Program-made: the position numbers and the translations under genes | Shown here: positions 7,275 to 7,618 of the stretch, one piece after another | Position numbering within the stretch: the stretch's first letter is position 1 | Layout: each line of letters starts with the position of its first letter | Source of the DNA: Armatimonadota bacterium | GTDB taxonomy: Bacteria > Armatimonadota > Armatimonadia > Armatimonadales > Armatimonadaceae | Direction of reading: 5' to 3' | DNA length: 7,618 nucleotides | Assembly: GCA_014381035.1 (NCBI GenBank) | Contig: JACMIS010000447.1 | Coordinates: 1-7,618 of the forward strand | Notes under the pieces: model-generated | What the model was told of the DNA's origin: nothing | Database searches by the model: none | Seen by the model: the letters and a program-made list of their open reading frames with translations, nothing else

Positions 7275-7618
7275 CTAAACAAGTCCCTGCCGCGCCGCAA
7301 GCAACGCCGCTTCCGCCCGCGTGTTGACTTCTAATTTGGCAAAGATATTCGAGATGTGGTTCTTCACTGTCTTTTCGCTGATGAAAAGTGCGTCCGCGAT
7401 CTCTTTGTTGCGCTTCGCTTTGCCGATCTCGGTCAGCACTTCCCGCTCCCGCTCGGTCAGTTCTGCGAATACGGCGTTGTCGGCGGCGCGTTGCACGGAT
7501 AGTCTGCCGAACTCGGATAGGACCCGCGATACGAGGGATGGATGGAGTATCGCTTCGCCGCGCCCGACCGCGCGGACGGCGGCTAACGTTTCCTCGGGCG
7601 GCGAATCTTTAAGCACGT
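7275..7618 (-). CDS. LuxR/NarL-type response regulator, C-terminal part (5' end beyond the window)
   Basis: A DNA-binding transcription regulator, probably of a two-component system. Only the last 114 or so residues are in the window. The first readable residues, VLKDSPPEETLAAVRAVGRG, match the end of a receiver domain, where Lys of the Lys-Asp pair helps phosphorylation signalling. A linker (about 25-48) leads to the GerE/LuxR helix-turn-helix: ELTEREREVLTEIGKAKRNK, then EIADALFISEKTVKNHISNI, then FAKLEVNTRAEAALLAARQG. All standard positions are present, including the recognition helix SEKTVKNHISNIF. GKAKRNKEIA is a slightly unusual variant of the more common G-x-S-N-K-E-I-A. The GTG at 7616 is an internal codon, not the start. 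Any sensor kinase would be expected upstream, outside the window. It ends in TAG. Its target is unknown; the inverted repeat at 6821 is nearby but there is no evidence that it binds it. Confidence 0.93.
   Translation of the reverse strand, partial: VLKDSPPEETLAAVRAVGRGEAILHPSLVSRVLSEFGRLSVQRAADNAVFAELTEREREVLTEIGKAKRNKEIADALFISEKTVKNHISNIFAKLEVNTRAEAALLAARQGLV

Overview
The window is bacterial: dense genes, short or overlapping junctions, a type II toxin-antitoxin pair, a NarL/LuxR-type regulator and a long (E. coli-type) argininosuccinate synthase. Most of it is moderately GC-rich; roughly 6625-7271 is visibly AT-richer. I cannot place the organism. The mix of a DUF4272 protein, a HerA-like ATPase and a VapBC-like pair would fit phyla such as Armatimonadota, Chloroflexota or Cyanobacteria, but that is a low-confidence inference.

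Layout. 15-2413 is a minus-strand cluster, transcribed as DUF4272 protein, then a 109-aa unknown protein, then argG, with gaps of 10 and 22 bases. 2538-3470 is a lone plus-strand double-GNAT acetyltransferase, divergent from the DUF4272 gene. 3493-6701 is a minus-strand chain of six overlapping reading frames: a 28-codon leader ORF, a 669-aa HerA/FtsK-type ATPase, a 126-aa unknown protein, a 44-codon frameshifted antitoxin-like remnant, an intact VapB-like antitoxin, and a PIN-domain (VapC-like) toxin interrupted by one in-frame TAG. 6837-7271 is a plus-strand small two-helix membrane protein whose start codon abuts a perfect 17-bp inverted repeat. 7275-7618 is the C-terminal part of a LuxR/NarL-type regulator, cut by the window end.

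How the genes relate. The main link is that the 109-aa protein (behind DUF4272) and the 126-aa protein (behind the ATPase) are paralogues with the same N-terminal block and the same central motif. One unnamed helical family therefore sits directly downstream of two unrelated partners within 3 kb. The ATPase plus its coupled small protein, next to a decayed toxin-antitoxin locus, resembles an accessory or defence-type module. No nuclease or other effector motif is visible, so this remains a hypothesis. The toxin-antitoxin locus shows two signs of decay: a nonsense codon in the toxin and a frameshifted antitoxin duplicate.

I see no rRNA, tRNA, CRISPR array, insertion sequence or convincing intrinsic terminator. 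No gene-free stretch exceeds 300 bases.
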